The notes under the pieces were generated by a model. That model saw nothing but the letters and a program-made list of their open reading frames with translations. It was not told the origin of the DNA and ran no database searches. Source: Panagrolaimus kolymaensis (taxonomy: Eukaryota > Nematoda > Chromadorea > Rhabditida > Panagrolaimidae). Taken from it: DNA of 64,000 bases. Shown in pieces: positions 1 through 12,200 of this stretch (position 1 is the stretch's first letter; each line of letters starts with the position of its first letter). Where the stretch lies: contig JAJQJQ010000012.1 in the NCBI GenBank assembly GCA_028622995.1, positions 3,472,001-3,536,000 of the forward strand, given 5' to 3'. The position numbers were made by a program, and so were the translations under genes.

Positions 1-54
1 GGAAAGGTTAATTAAAAAAAAGTTGCAAATGAACATTAAAACTTTTAATGGAGT

Positions 55-3000
55 TCATACAGGAAAGGGAGACATGCTTGATAAAACTAAAACATACTTA
101 TCAAGTTCAGTTCTAAGCTTTTTACATTCTTCTTCATCAGCTGTTGGAGTGATAGAACGCTCAGACATGGCATCCATGGTTAAATTGGTTAAGCTTGTAT
201 TAGCTCGTCTGGGTTTTGGCACTGGTGTAAGACTATCATTGTAAGATGATAGCATTTTGAGACTAAAGCAATTCCGTTTAAAAAAACTTCAATTAAAGAT
301 GAAAGCAAACCGTTGCAAATCAGTTTCAAGATCAACTTTAGATTTATTAAGTTTATGTATATCATTTTCTTGCTCTTCAAGTCTGTGAACCAATGATTGC
401 TTTTCTTGCGTCCATGTTCGCTGCTTTTCTTGCAGAGCTCTTTCAAATTCAGTTCGAAGCTGTTTGGCATCATCATCGCCACTTCTGCTACTTTGTTTAA
501 GTAAATCACCCGCAAGTCGAGCATTTTCTTCTGTGAGTTCAGAAATCTAAAAATTTGATAAGAAAAAATAAATATTTTAATAGCAGGGCAAAAAAAAATG
601 CGTTAAAAACTTACCTTTCTTCGAAGTTCAGCATCATCTCCAATGGGTGATGGATGTGAAGCTGCTTTAACTTCCTCAATTTCATCTTCCAATGCTCGAA
701 TTTTTTCTTGAGTTTTTCTTAAACTTTCCGCTAATTCATGCTTTTCTTGAACCAAAGTTTCTTTTTCTCGATTCATCGAATCAACCCTCTTTCCATCCGC
801 TGCCATTAACTCTGTGAGCCTTTGCAAATTTTCATTTAATCTATCATGGGATCTCTTCAAATCCACAACTAACTCCTTCTGATTTTTTAATTCTGCTTCA
901 GTATTTTCTTTTTCACGCTTAATTCTTTCAAGATCTTGTTTTAATTCGGCTTCGCGATTACCCATTTTTGAAATGGAAGCATTTTGCTCGGCTTCAAGTT
1001 CCTCTTCTTTTCTTTCTAGTTTATTTTTAGTTTCTTGAAGTTTATCAGCGAGAATAGTTTTTTCCTGTTCCATTACTCCAACTTTACTGTGAAGTTCATT
1101 AAGGGATGATCGAACAACATCAAGTTCCAAGGCGGTGTTTGTTAGTTGTTGAAGTTGGGTTTCTTTATCCTCAAGATTTTCTTTTAATTTTGATATTTCA
1201 GAATCTTTTGAACTTTCAGTTCCATGATGACGTTTTTGAGCTTCGTGCAACTCTTTTTCAAGCTCATCTTTTTCTGATTCAATTTGTGATATTCTTGCGT
1301 CGAGTGCAGCAATGGAGGCTTTAGCATCTGAAGTAGCTTGTGAATGGGCTGCTTCCTTAGATTTATGGTGCTCGAGCTGAGATTCTTTATCCGCCAACTC
1401 CTTTTTCAATATAGAAATTTCAGAATCTTTCGAACTTTCATTTCCATGGAATCGCTTTTGAGCATCAATTAAATCATTTTCCATTGAATCTCTTTCTGAT
1501 TGAATTTGGGATATTCTTGCTTCTAAATTTGCGATATGTCCTTTAGCTTCTTCTGCTTCTTTTAAGTTTGATGCAGCTTGAGATTTAATTTCTCTTAGCT
1601 CACTTTCAAGTTTATGTTTTTCAGATTCATTGATTTTCAAACGGCTTTCAGCTGTTTTCAAAGCTTCTCGAACTTTTAATAATTCTTTCTCTCCACTTTC
1701 AGAAGCTTCAGATTTGTTTCTTTCAAGCCTAGAAAGTTCATCTTGAAGTGATTCAATTTCACTATCATATTCCATCAATTTAGTTTCTAATCGTCCTTTT
1801 TCCATCTCATTACTTCGAAGTTTCTCCAATCTGGTTTCACCAAGCATTGCCAAATCTCTAATTTCATTTTCCATTTTGCTGATTGTTTTTTTACTGCTTT
1901 CAAGCTCATTTTGAAGTTTATTTGTTTCACTTTTAGCTTTAACAATTTCCTCATTTAATTCCCTTCGAACTTCCTCTAATTTTCTCTCAGATTCTCGCCT
2001 ATATTCAGCAAGTTCAACATCGGTTTCCGCGAATTTTTTGCACTCCTCTTCAGCTCTTTCAAGCGCTGATAAAGTTTGACGAAGTTCAGATGAAACTTTA
2101 TCGGTTTCATCTTGCTGTTCCATGAGTTTTTGACGAAGTTCATGAACTTCATTTTCTTTTGAACTTATTCGAGCTCGAGCTTCTTGAAGAGAATTTACGA
2201 GGGTCATCAACTCTTCTTCAACACTAGCTTTTTCCATGAGCTTATTATTTTCTTTTTCAAGTTGGGTTATTCGAGTTTGCAGCTCAGTAATTGTCGAATT
2301 GTGTTGGGTAATTTCAGTGGATCGTTTTTGGAGGTCTTCGGTGAGGGTAACCCTGAAACAAAGAAAGTTGTAAAAAAAAACAATTCATTTTTGGTTAGTA
2401 AAAATGCGAAAAAAAGCAGAGTCACATCTGTTTTAAATTTTATAGGTATAAAAGCTTACATTTCATTTTTATGATTATCCAATTCTTCTCTCAATTTTTT
2501 CATGCTCTCTTCTGATTCTTTAACCTTTTTTCTTTCAACTTCAATTTCCTTTTCACGATTTTCAATACTTTCTTTAGCCATTTGAAGCTCATTCATAATT
2601 CTAAGTTCATCATTTTTGCCGCTTTCTTGAAACTTTTTGATCTCATTATTTAGTTCATCTATGGTTTCTTCAGCTTGTGCAAGCCTTTCCTCCATTTCTG
2701 CGGCTTCATTTTCAATTTCTGAACTATTTTTATTTGCCAAATCTAGCGTTTGCTCTAATTGAGAAATTTTCTTTTGAGCGTGATCAAACTTTTCTTGCAA
2801 TTCTTGAACTTGAGCGGATGCCGAAGAATTAGATGAATGAAGTTGATGTTGGAAATTTTCAATTTCTTGGGCTTTTCTATCCAATTCATCTTGAATAGTT
2901 TCAACTTTGCTTCGAAATTCTGTCAAATCTTTTTCCAAATTTTTAATTTTTGCTTCAGAAATTTCCAAAGCTTTTTGTTTATCATTTTCATTTCGGGATA

Positions 3001-4979
3001 ATTCTTGAATTTCTCTCTTTTTTGCTTCGAGTTCACGACTCAATTGATCTTTTTCTTGCACAACCCGATCAAATTCTTCTGCACTTGTTGAAGGTTCGGA
3101 AGATTTAGCTAATCTCAACGATTGAAGCGCTGCAGATTTAACTTGAACTTCCTTTTGATGTTCGGTAATTTCTTGTCGAAGTTTTTGTTTTTCCATTTCC
3201 GCATTAAGTTTCACCTTTTCTAATTCATTATTAACCATAAAAAGTTCTTCTTGCGCTGCATTTTTAGCGGCTTCAAGGCTCGAAATGGATTTTCTAATTT
3301 CATCCCGCTCATGCTCGGCTGTTTGGAGTTTGCCTCGAAGTTGATCTATTTCTTCTTTGAGCTCTTTTGCTGCAGCATTATCCGATGCATTTCCTCGAAG
3401 ATCTGCTAATTCAGCAATGAGCTGATTAATCTATAAAATTAAAATCTGTGTTATTTTGCTGCGAGATTCGAAGTTACATACTTGCATAAAAAGTTCATGC
3501 TTTTCTGATTCCTCTCTTTCAAGAGCAATTTGAAGTTCTCGTTTTTCACCTTGCAAATGTTGAACATTCGGTGGTTGTTTGGATTCAAGATTCCTCCTAA
3601 AAAAAGGAAACAATTGTTTTTAGTTTTCGAAAAACATATGTGGATTAATCTTTTGTTAACTTTTTTATGAAACTCAAAATTCAATGGCACTTTGCCATTC
3701 CCATAAAAAAAACTTCTGGTCGGTAATAATTCAAAAACATAAAAGCCAGGAAATCTACTTAAGAATGAGTTGGAAGGGTACTTATAAGAGCAAAAGTTAA
3801 TTAAAGCATTTCAAAGAAGAAGAAAAATCAAAAAGGTACTTGAATTTTTGGTTTATGAATGAACAACGCCGAAAAAAAAAAACAACATATTTTTGTTGCG
3901 CAAAGTTGACAAAGAAAAAAGACTGCAATATTTTTTTACCTTTGTGGAAGGGAGAAATTAAAAAATGTAAATGGCATCTTTTGGATAACAAAAATAGTTT
4001 TTAAAATCTTATAATAATTCTTGAATCCAGGAAAGTAAAATAATGTTAGTAACAGAAAAAAATATGTTAGTATAGAAGTTGTGAAAGTCTTGAATTTCCA
4101 TGTATTATTTCCGCTACAAAACTCAAATAATATAGTAATTAATTGTTATTAAGATTTTTAAATTACAGTAAAGTCAGATTTGAGTAATAAGTTAATCTGT
4201 TAAATATTTGTTTGTTTTTCACTTGTGAGACATTAATCCAAAGCTTTCAATTATTTGCATCCTCAACATGACCTTTTTTCCGGATTCGATCATTACACTT
4301 TAGATTGAGTGTTTTTATACTTTACAATTTTTTGCTGTTGTTGTTATTTCTTTTCCATAAAAAAGTTTTTAACATCGATTTGAAGAAAATAAACTCAAGC
4401 TAATCCTGGATTTCCGTTGGTTACGAAGACAACGACGACAGAAGGAAAAAAAATAGGAATGGAATGTTTGCATTGGATTAGCTCTCTCTCCTCCGACTTT
4501 TTAACTTTTGAATAAGTTTTTTGTCTTAACTTCGTGGAGACAGGAAAAGGAATGAATATTACGTAATTAAGGGGAAAGGTGCGATCTCAAGAGGGACAAG
4601 AACCAAGTTTGGTCAATTAAAAACCAAAAAAGTTTTTAGTCATGAAAATGGTTTTATAAAAAGTTGAGGGACTTACCTATCACGTTCAGCTTTTTCTAGC
4701 CTCTTTTTGAGATTTTCTATCTCCGCGGTTTTGTCTTTGAGGTTTTTCTGAAAAATAAAATTAAAACTTATTAAATTCTTTAGAATCAAAAGTTTGTTTG
4801 CTTTGCAAATAAATACCACTTAACAAAAAAATTGTATTGGATTTCCGAGTAACAAAATTTTTATTAAAATAATTAAAAGACTTTTTATTTTTAATTATAA
4901 ACCGTGCTTTGGTTTTGTCAAATTATAAACTCATTTTTTAAAATTAAATACAAACCTGTAATTCGCGGACATTATCCAT
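55..4979 (-). CDS. long coiled-coil protein (possibly continuing past the left edge)
   Basis: Six or seven minus-strand exons join in frame: 4956-4979 (ATG at 4977-4979), 4677-4747, 3482-3596, 2460-3430, 615-2352, 311-546 and 55-262. Together they give about 1,120 residues. Nearly the whole product is charged, heptad-rich coiled coil (Glu/Lys/Gln/Leu/Ser) with no enzyme motif. Only the last ~65 residues, with a proline and arginine stretch (PVPKPRR), look different. Two neighbouring segments, translated from about 1383-1530 and 1150-1306, are near copies of each other. The 48-base intron 263-310 is needed to avoid a stop. The CDS can stop at 55-57, but a GTATGT donor inside the last exon (about 89-94) allows continuation beyond the window. 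Such proteins are usually scaffolds or cytoskeletal rods (myosin-tail, golgin or cingulin-like). I cannot assign a family. The 1.1-kb intron 3597-4676 holds nothing I recognise. Confidence 0.75.
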
Positions 4980-6323
4980 ATCCGTTATAAAATTATCGAA
5001 AGTAATATTATATTTTTAATTTTGTTCATCACTGAGAAAGCAGAGACTTTTATAAAATTGTATTTGTAACGACAAGAATGAGAGGGAAAATAATATTATA
5101 TTCCGTCTAAAGTGATAAATTCAAAAATTGAATCGAATTGAAACAAAAAAATTGATAGAAAAAAACCACGAAAGGAAAAAAATGAAAGCCAATTATCAAA
5201 AACACAAACATAGAAGAAAAAAATTTTTGAAGGCCAAAAAAATGATTGTTTATTTTTCGTTTCCAAAAAAAACAGAAGTCATCATCAAAAGTTTATAAAC
5301 TAAAAAACTTTTTTGTTTGTTTACAAAAACTATCAATAATCAAAATGAAAATAGTGGGAAAAGAATTCCACGTCAAAAAGGAAAGACTGCTGCTGCTTCC
5401 CAAACAAACCAAAAAAGGAGGAGAAAGACAACACAAAAATTTTCTTGTTACTTTTGCTCAACAATTTTGACAACGACTGGACTCTCAAAAAAAAAAGCTT
5501 ATCATATTGATTATTCAACCAATGAGGGCGTCCGTCTATTATACCTTTTGCTAAAACTGAAATGAAAACGAATGACATGCATAATAATTTTATGCTCAAT
5601 AAATAAAAATGCATATATGGATGGAATTTGAGGCATTTAAACCAACACATCACTCAATCACTGATTGTGAAAGTCTGGTCGAAAAAATATAATATGAAAA
5701 ATTTTATAATAAAAAATAAATTAAAAAGCTTTTGTGTTTTGTGAGCAAAAAAATAAATGACAAAAAAAATTATTTTTGGTTGAAACTTCTTTTTTTTTGT
5801 TTGCTTTCAATCAATTCTTGGTTGCTTGCTTTCTGGTTGTGCTTCTTCTGTTGTTTCCAAAATAATGTAAGTAAGCGAGCAAAGCATAAAAACTGACATT
5901 TTTTCATCGATGAAGAAAATAGTTAAAAATCTCTTTTCTTTGTTTTATAAAACTTTTTAATGCTTTAATTTTTTTTTTGTTGCTTTGGATCCACTTTTAA
6001 AGTTTTAAATAAGAGACGACAAGCTTTAAAAATGGATTAAAATTATATTTTTAGAAAATTTTGTTGTCGTAGTCGTGTGTGTCGTTTGAATCATTCAAAC
6101 ATGCAATTGAAGAAAAAAAAAACAAGAAGATGCATTACGAGAAAAAAATGAAGCATAAAAAAATAGGATGGCACACACCTTTTGATGAAAAAAAAGAAGG
6201 TAGATAGATATTTATCTTATTCTGGAGACATCTCATCCCATTTCATAAAAAAAAGAAGAAGAGACTCATGTTTCCGGCTTTACTTTATGAATGTTAAAAA
6301 AGTAGAGAAGAAAATTTTAGTTA
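4980..6323. other. intergenic region between divergent genes
   Basis: About 1.3 kb between the start of the coiled-coil gene (minus) and the globin start (plus). It is A/T-rich with long A and T runs. Short open frames here show no coding bias or motif. It presumably holds both promoters, but no defined element is visible. Confidence 0.5.
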
Positions 6324-8298
6324 ATGGCGGTGAACGATTCTTCTTTTATAAGCTGCAAATTATTTAAAAGTAAAGAAATTATGTTTCATGTAAGTTTTTT
6401 AAAATTATAACATTAGGTTTCCTACCGAATTAATAGAATTATGCCCTCCAATTGTTTACGTCTTCGAAGATTTTAACCTTCATAAAATTGCAATTTTTAG
6501 ACAAGTGAATCAGTCGATGTTCCAACTCATCTTCTCTCAGAAGAATCTTCAAGTGATGAATTAAATGGACATGGAATAAAAAGGAGTAAACTCGCTCAAG
6601 ATTTAACGAATAGACTTTTAAATAAAACTCTAAGCAATGTTTCGGCTATTTCATCCACTGGCAGTAAAGTCAGTGATGATACTTTAAGCATAAATTTAAT
6701 TCCATTAGCTCAAGCTCATTGGATTTTATTGGGAAAAGCGAAAGATCAATTAAGTTTATGTCGAAATATGATTGTTTATGTTTTAACTTATTATCCTCAC
6801 ACTCGGCCTATGTGGCAATTTGTAAAGGATTTGGATTTTAATGATGATGGATGGACTGATTTGCTATTGAAGGATAATAGATTTAAGTAAGTGTAACAGA
6901 AAGAAAAAATAGTTACTCAGAATCTTTTAACAAAAACTTATATAAGAACAATAAGGTAAAAAAATGAGAAAAAAAGATTTAAAAATTAATTTAGATAAAG
7001 TTGAATATTTAAAAAGTTTGCGCGTTGAGAAACTAAAAAATACTTTTTTTATTGAGAAAACTTTAACGGCAAACTTTTAGACATCATTGTGCTTCGGTTC
7101 AAGCCGCGGTTAAAATCGTTATGGACAATATTGGTGACACTCATCAAATGATAAAACTCCTACGAGATATTGGTTCTCATCATTTTTTCTATGATGCATA
7201 TGAGCCACATTTAGAATTAATGCATGATGGATTTTTACATGCTCTTGAAAATCATCCCGATCCTATTGATGATGATTTAAAAAAGGGTTGGAATCAAATA
7301 TGGGAAATATTAAAACTTCATATTGGTGAAGGAATTGCAATTCAACGACAAAATTATATGATGGAATGCGTCACAAAGGCTGAAATAACATGCGTTGCAG
7401 GGCAATGGGAAAAAATAAAAGATTTTGGTGTTAAACAAGCTGGGGAAGCAGTGACTAAGGAAGCAATTAGTGTAAGAAATTTGTCCCAAATTTAGAAATA
7501 TTTTTTTGAGAAATAAATGCTTTTTTGGAAAGTTTTCAATTTTTTGCTTGCTTTTTTATTAAAAGCAAAAAAATGTTTTATAAAAAAATAAAGCATGAAA
7601 ACAAAACTAAAAATTTAAAATAAAATAGTGAAAAATGACTAATAATGAATGAAAATCATGTGGAATGTTTTATAGACTTATCACGCTTTGCTTCGGCAAC
7701 ATAAAATTCCATATCCCCTCGAACTTCCAGAAGAAAGTTTAGCTTTTAAATTATTCTCGGAACAAGTTATCAATGTAAGTTAACAAAAAATTTAGAAACC
7801 AAAATACGATAGTAATTATTTAGGCATTGGATGTTACAATCGAAACATATACAGTTGAAAGAGGATTTCAAGATCTTCCAAATAAATTAAAAGGTTTTGT
7901 AATCGATTGTTTGATGATTGAAGTTTGTCCTACGCTAATTCGAAAAGCTTTTATGGATGGTAAGGTTTTTGTTTTGAGTAATCTAAATATAATAGAAACA
8001 AAGAAAATGTTTTAAGAAACTAAAAATAAAATATGTGTTACAGGTTTATTAAAGCTTTTAAAAAAAGTATTGGGAGAAGATACAATGTCAGAAACAAATA
8101 TTCATTCATGGAGTAAAATTTATCGCATCCTTGAACAAGTAAGAGACCAAAAGAGAAAAAACTAAAATGAGAAGAAAAATAAATGATATCCTTTGGAGGC
8201 AAAAAAACAAAATAATAAAAACGGAATCATTTTCTATTTTTATTATATTTCTTTTCCTTTTTTTGCAGGCAATCATATGGAATATCGTTAATTATTGA
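6324..8298 (+). CDS. nematode globin with C-terminal extension
   Basis: Seven exons (6324-6389, 6501-6886, 7081-7471, 7676-7774, 7824-7959, 8044-8138, 8269-8298) give 400 residues. Residues about 88-250 read as a globin fold: a helical A/B region, the CD aromatic stretch around Trp127, two adjacent histidines at 152-153 at the distal E7 region, and the proximal F8 His at about 185 in the IGSHH motif. The H-helix region contains WNQIWEIL. A Ser/Asp-rich N-terminal extension of about 85 residues precedes it. About 130 further residues, helical by eye, follow the globin domain. Start choice: ATG 6324 lies 3 bases after TTTTAG, a likely spliced-leader acceptor; ATG 6381 in the same exon would give 381 residues. 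Nematode globins are numerous and often bind haem for sensing or redox work. The ligand here is inferred, not shown. Confidence 0.82.
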
Positions 8299-9212
8299 CT
8301 GACGTTCACCCTTTCTCCTGCCATCATCTTCTCTTTTAAACCAATTATTTTTATACCATTGAATTGATTTTAATCTTAATCGACTGATTCCTTTTTTCAA
8401 GAAAAGAGCAAAACAAAAATAAAAACAAGTTTTAACTTAAGTAAAAATAATTTGAATTATCGAATAAAATTTTTAATTAAAGGCTTATTTTGTTATAAAA
8501 TTAAGTAAAACAAGAATAAAAATAAAGTTTGGGAAGTAGGAAGATATAAAATTTTCTACAAAGAATGTAACCACCAAAAAACTATTATAAAATAATTAAC
8601 CGATATTTAAAACGATACGATTATACAAATAACAATAATAATTATTTCCTTCTTTTCTTAAAAAAACTTTTACACGACAAACTTTTTTTTATTGTCAAAC
8701 TTCGATTCGATCGATTTTTAAGGAAAAAAAGGCGAACACGATTCGAGCTCTTGACTCGACACTCAAATTCAAAAAAAACTAAATACATACAAGACGAGAG
8801 AACGACGTTGCTGCATCATTCAATTTTTTTTTCAAAAGAAAAGCTCAGGTCAAGATAGTTCGTCACCGGCCGGCCGCCGTGACTCGCTCATTTTCATCGC
8901 TCAGTCGCGCAAGCAAGCAAACTCATAGAAAGCGCAATAATGCTCCCAGGTGAAAAGGTTTTGATCTAAAATGGAAGGGGTCAACCGAGGTCGTCATCGC
9001 ATGCTTAGAAGAAGAAAAATGAATGAATCAAGCGGAAGTTGTGATCGCTCTCTTTTTGTGGATTAAAAAAATGACCATGGATGGATAGTATGTGTTTGTA
9101 CAATTTTTTAATAATAAATAGCGGCGGTCTTTTTAAAAATTAGAAAGCGACGGCGGCCTTAAAATTTTTACAAAACCAAAGCACAAGTTTCCTCCCCAAT
9201 AATTTTCATCTT
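8299..9212. other. convergent intergenic region with a small GC-rich palindrome
   Basis: This lies between the 3' ends of the globin gene and the unknown minus-strand gene. It is mostly A/T-rich with AATAAA-like signals for both genes. Bases 8700-9010 are richer in GC and CG dinucleotides. They include an island near 8872-8895 that reads GTCAC, then twelve G/C bases containing CGGCCGGCC, then GTGAC. No open frame runs through it. Confidence 0.4.
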
Positions 9213-12200
9213 TTAACTCACTTTTAAAACTGATTCCTCTCGTTTCCAATCCTTTGAAACTAATTGTCCCATTTGAGCATTTAAACGATAATTCTGAAAC
9301 AAAACTCTCCTATTCATTTGAACATATTAATATTTGTAAACTCACACAAACTTGAGCATCATAAAGTTCTCTTTGAAGTCGCTCAATTTCTGCTTCTTTA
9401 TTCTAAAATACTTTCCTTATTTCAAAGCATTATGTTAAAATAAATAGACAAACCTCAATTTCATGAATATTTGGATGAGGTTTATATGGTTCAGGAGGAG
9501 AAAAATCAACTTGTAATGGATGTTGCATTGGTGGAAGTCCTCCTCCATATGTTGGAGGAGATGACTTACCCAATGAACCATTTGATTGCATCCTAGTTAA
9601 TGGTGGGGCTTCCTAAAAAGGAGTAATTATTCAAAGCTATTTAAACCTAAAATAAAATCCCATAAATCTTAATACTGTTAACTTTATTACTTGAAATCCT
9701 AGGATTATCTAGTTTTAAGATTCTAACCCCGAAACAAAGGAAAAACACAACAGTTTCTTTGATATACTTTTTTGGTTCAAATACTAATCAATAAATGATA
9801 CAATAAAAACCAGAAATTAAAAAGAGGTGATTATGAGACTACAAGAACAATATAATGTACAATTTTATCAAAGTAAAGGGTAAAAAAGTAACTCGCTTTT
9901 AAATAAATTTCAGCACTTCCAAGAACGGCGCTAAAAACCACATGTGTTCCAGTTGCTTGTCTTCTCGAAATCATAGTTTCAATTTTGCATCTTCAAATGA
10001 TCGAATTACAAAAGATTTTAAAACGATGAAAGTTAAAGTATAAACGCAACGGCAATAGTTGGATGATAACCAAAAAATAGATATATATTTTAAAAAAGAG
10101 TTAATAAAAAAATTCAAAGATTGTTTTAATTTGTTTAATCAATTTTAAGAAAAAATGAATATATTAATTAGGTTGAAAATAAGAAGCAGTAATTTCGAAC
10201 GCACACAAATGAGATATAAAAATTTTAAAAATTATAAAACGAGTATTTATTTGCCAACGGGAATATTGGGGATGTGGAATGGGAGTTTGCGTTCAGTTTC
10301 AGAAGGTCGTCACCGTCAAAAAGAAGCAGGTTTTTATCCAACCAAATCTGCTGGAGGAGAGACAAATTTGTTCAAACCAACAACGACCACCATCAAAAAG
10401 AAGTGACACATTATCGTTTTAAAAAAAGAAGAGAGGATGAAATCAAGCCTCTCGAATGATGATGCTTTTAGTTGCAACTGAAATTAATTGCGGCCTTTTT
10501 TTGGTTTAAATTTAAAACAATTGAGAACCAAAAAATAAACAAAAGAAGTTTTTTGCAGAGAAACGAAAAAAAAAATAAGAGATGATAAAATCAATTTCTT
10601 TTGTTAGGAGAATTAGAAAAAAAAACAGGTGAAGAGATGAGAAAACAAAAAGAAAAGGCGTTGGTCAAAATAATTAGAGTTAATGAAAAAATAACAAGGT
10701 TATCGATAAAAGACTGAATGGAAAATAAATTAAACAAATCAGTTATAAAAATACTAAGCCTTTAATCCTAAAACCAAAATCTTTTCATCCGAAAAATATC
10801 AAGCTTTAAAAACAAGCTGACAATTCAAGAAGCTCTCTAATCAAGAAAAATCAATAAAGAAAATGGGTTTAGAATATAAATTTTGTTTTGCCGCTAGTCT
10901 TTCGAGATTTCAGGAAATTATAGTAAATTAACTCTGCTCTCATATATTTTCTCATAATTTAACTTTAAAATATCAAGCTTACTTTTAGAGTATTATAACC
11001 AGATTCAGGACCTTCAGAATAAGCTTGACGTGAACCGTGATTTTGTACAATTCGATATATTTCATCGCATTGGTGTCGAATGGTTGATGGACTTAATGGT
11101 TCACCATTCAAACTTTCTCCAGGAAATTTAACTCGAAGTAAATCAGGTGTTGGAGAATTACGAGGCTGCGGGGAAGTTTTCTAAAATTTGTCAAAAATAA
11201 TAAAGTGGAAATGTGGTTTTTTAGAAAAACAAAAAACTTTTACGTTGAAAAAAAATTTAATAGGCTGAAACTTGATTTATTTTGTTTTTGCGCAAAAACA
11301 AAATGGGAAAAAGTAAAATAAAAAAGTTGGAAAAATGCCCGATTAAAAAATGAATGAAATAAAATCGATTTTTATTATGTTTTTTTGTTAATGAAAGGTA
11401 AAAAAGTTATGGGAGTAATTAAAATTTTGATGATTCCAGTTTGTAATAAAAGAAACCGCAATTAACTTGGCGATATACAAATAAAAACATATGCGTGCAA
11501 AAAAAATTAAAAAATATTTAAAAGTGATCCTAAAATTTAATTATCAAAGTGTGGTATCTAAAACATGGAGCAGCTGAAATTGTGGTTAGCTTTTTCTAAA
11601 AAAAATTAGCATATCTCATTTGAAACTTTCTTATCAAATCATCATCATGAAATGTAATTTTCATTTTTTCCACGACAAAAAATTAAAATAAAAAGTTTTT
11701 TATAATGAAAGTTAGTTCATTCAAAGTTTATTTTGCTTTCTCTAATTTTGTGACGACGACGACGACGAAAAGCGAGATGTTCTTATTTATGCTTACATTT
11801 GCTGCATCTAATTTATTTGTTTGTGTAGAAAGTTTCTGTGAAAGTTGGATTGATCATTCACCAAAATGTATCATCTCTATTATTTCAATTACTGTTATCG
11901 TGGTTCTATTAATTGCTGGAGTTATTCTTATGATTTTATGGCTTTATGATGCTCTCGCTTTAAAGGTTAGTTAGTTTGTTTTGTTTTTTGTAATAATAGC
12001 TTTTGGGCTAAAGCATTAAAAAAAAGCCTTTTTTCGAAACTGTCGATTTTTATATATCTTTTTCAATCCAAGCTTTTTTTATTAATCCGCTCTTATTATT
12101 TTTTTAGTCATTGGGAAAATCAAGTAATCATTTTGTATATCACTCAGATCTTAATGAAGCTGAAAATGGGCATTACTCCGATTCTGAATGTTATACTGGT

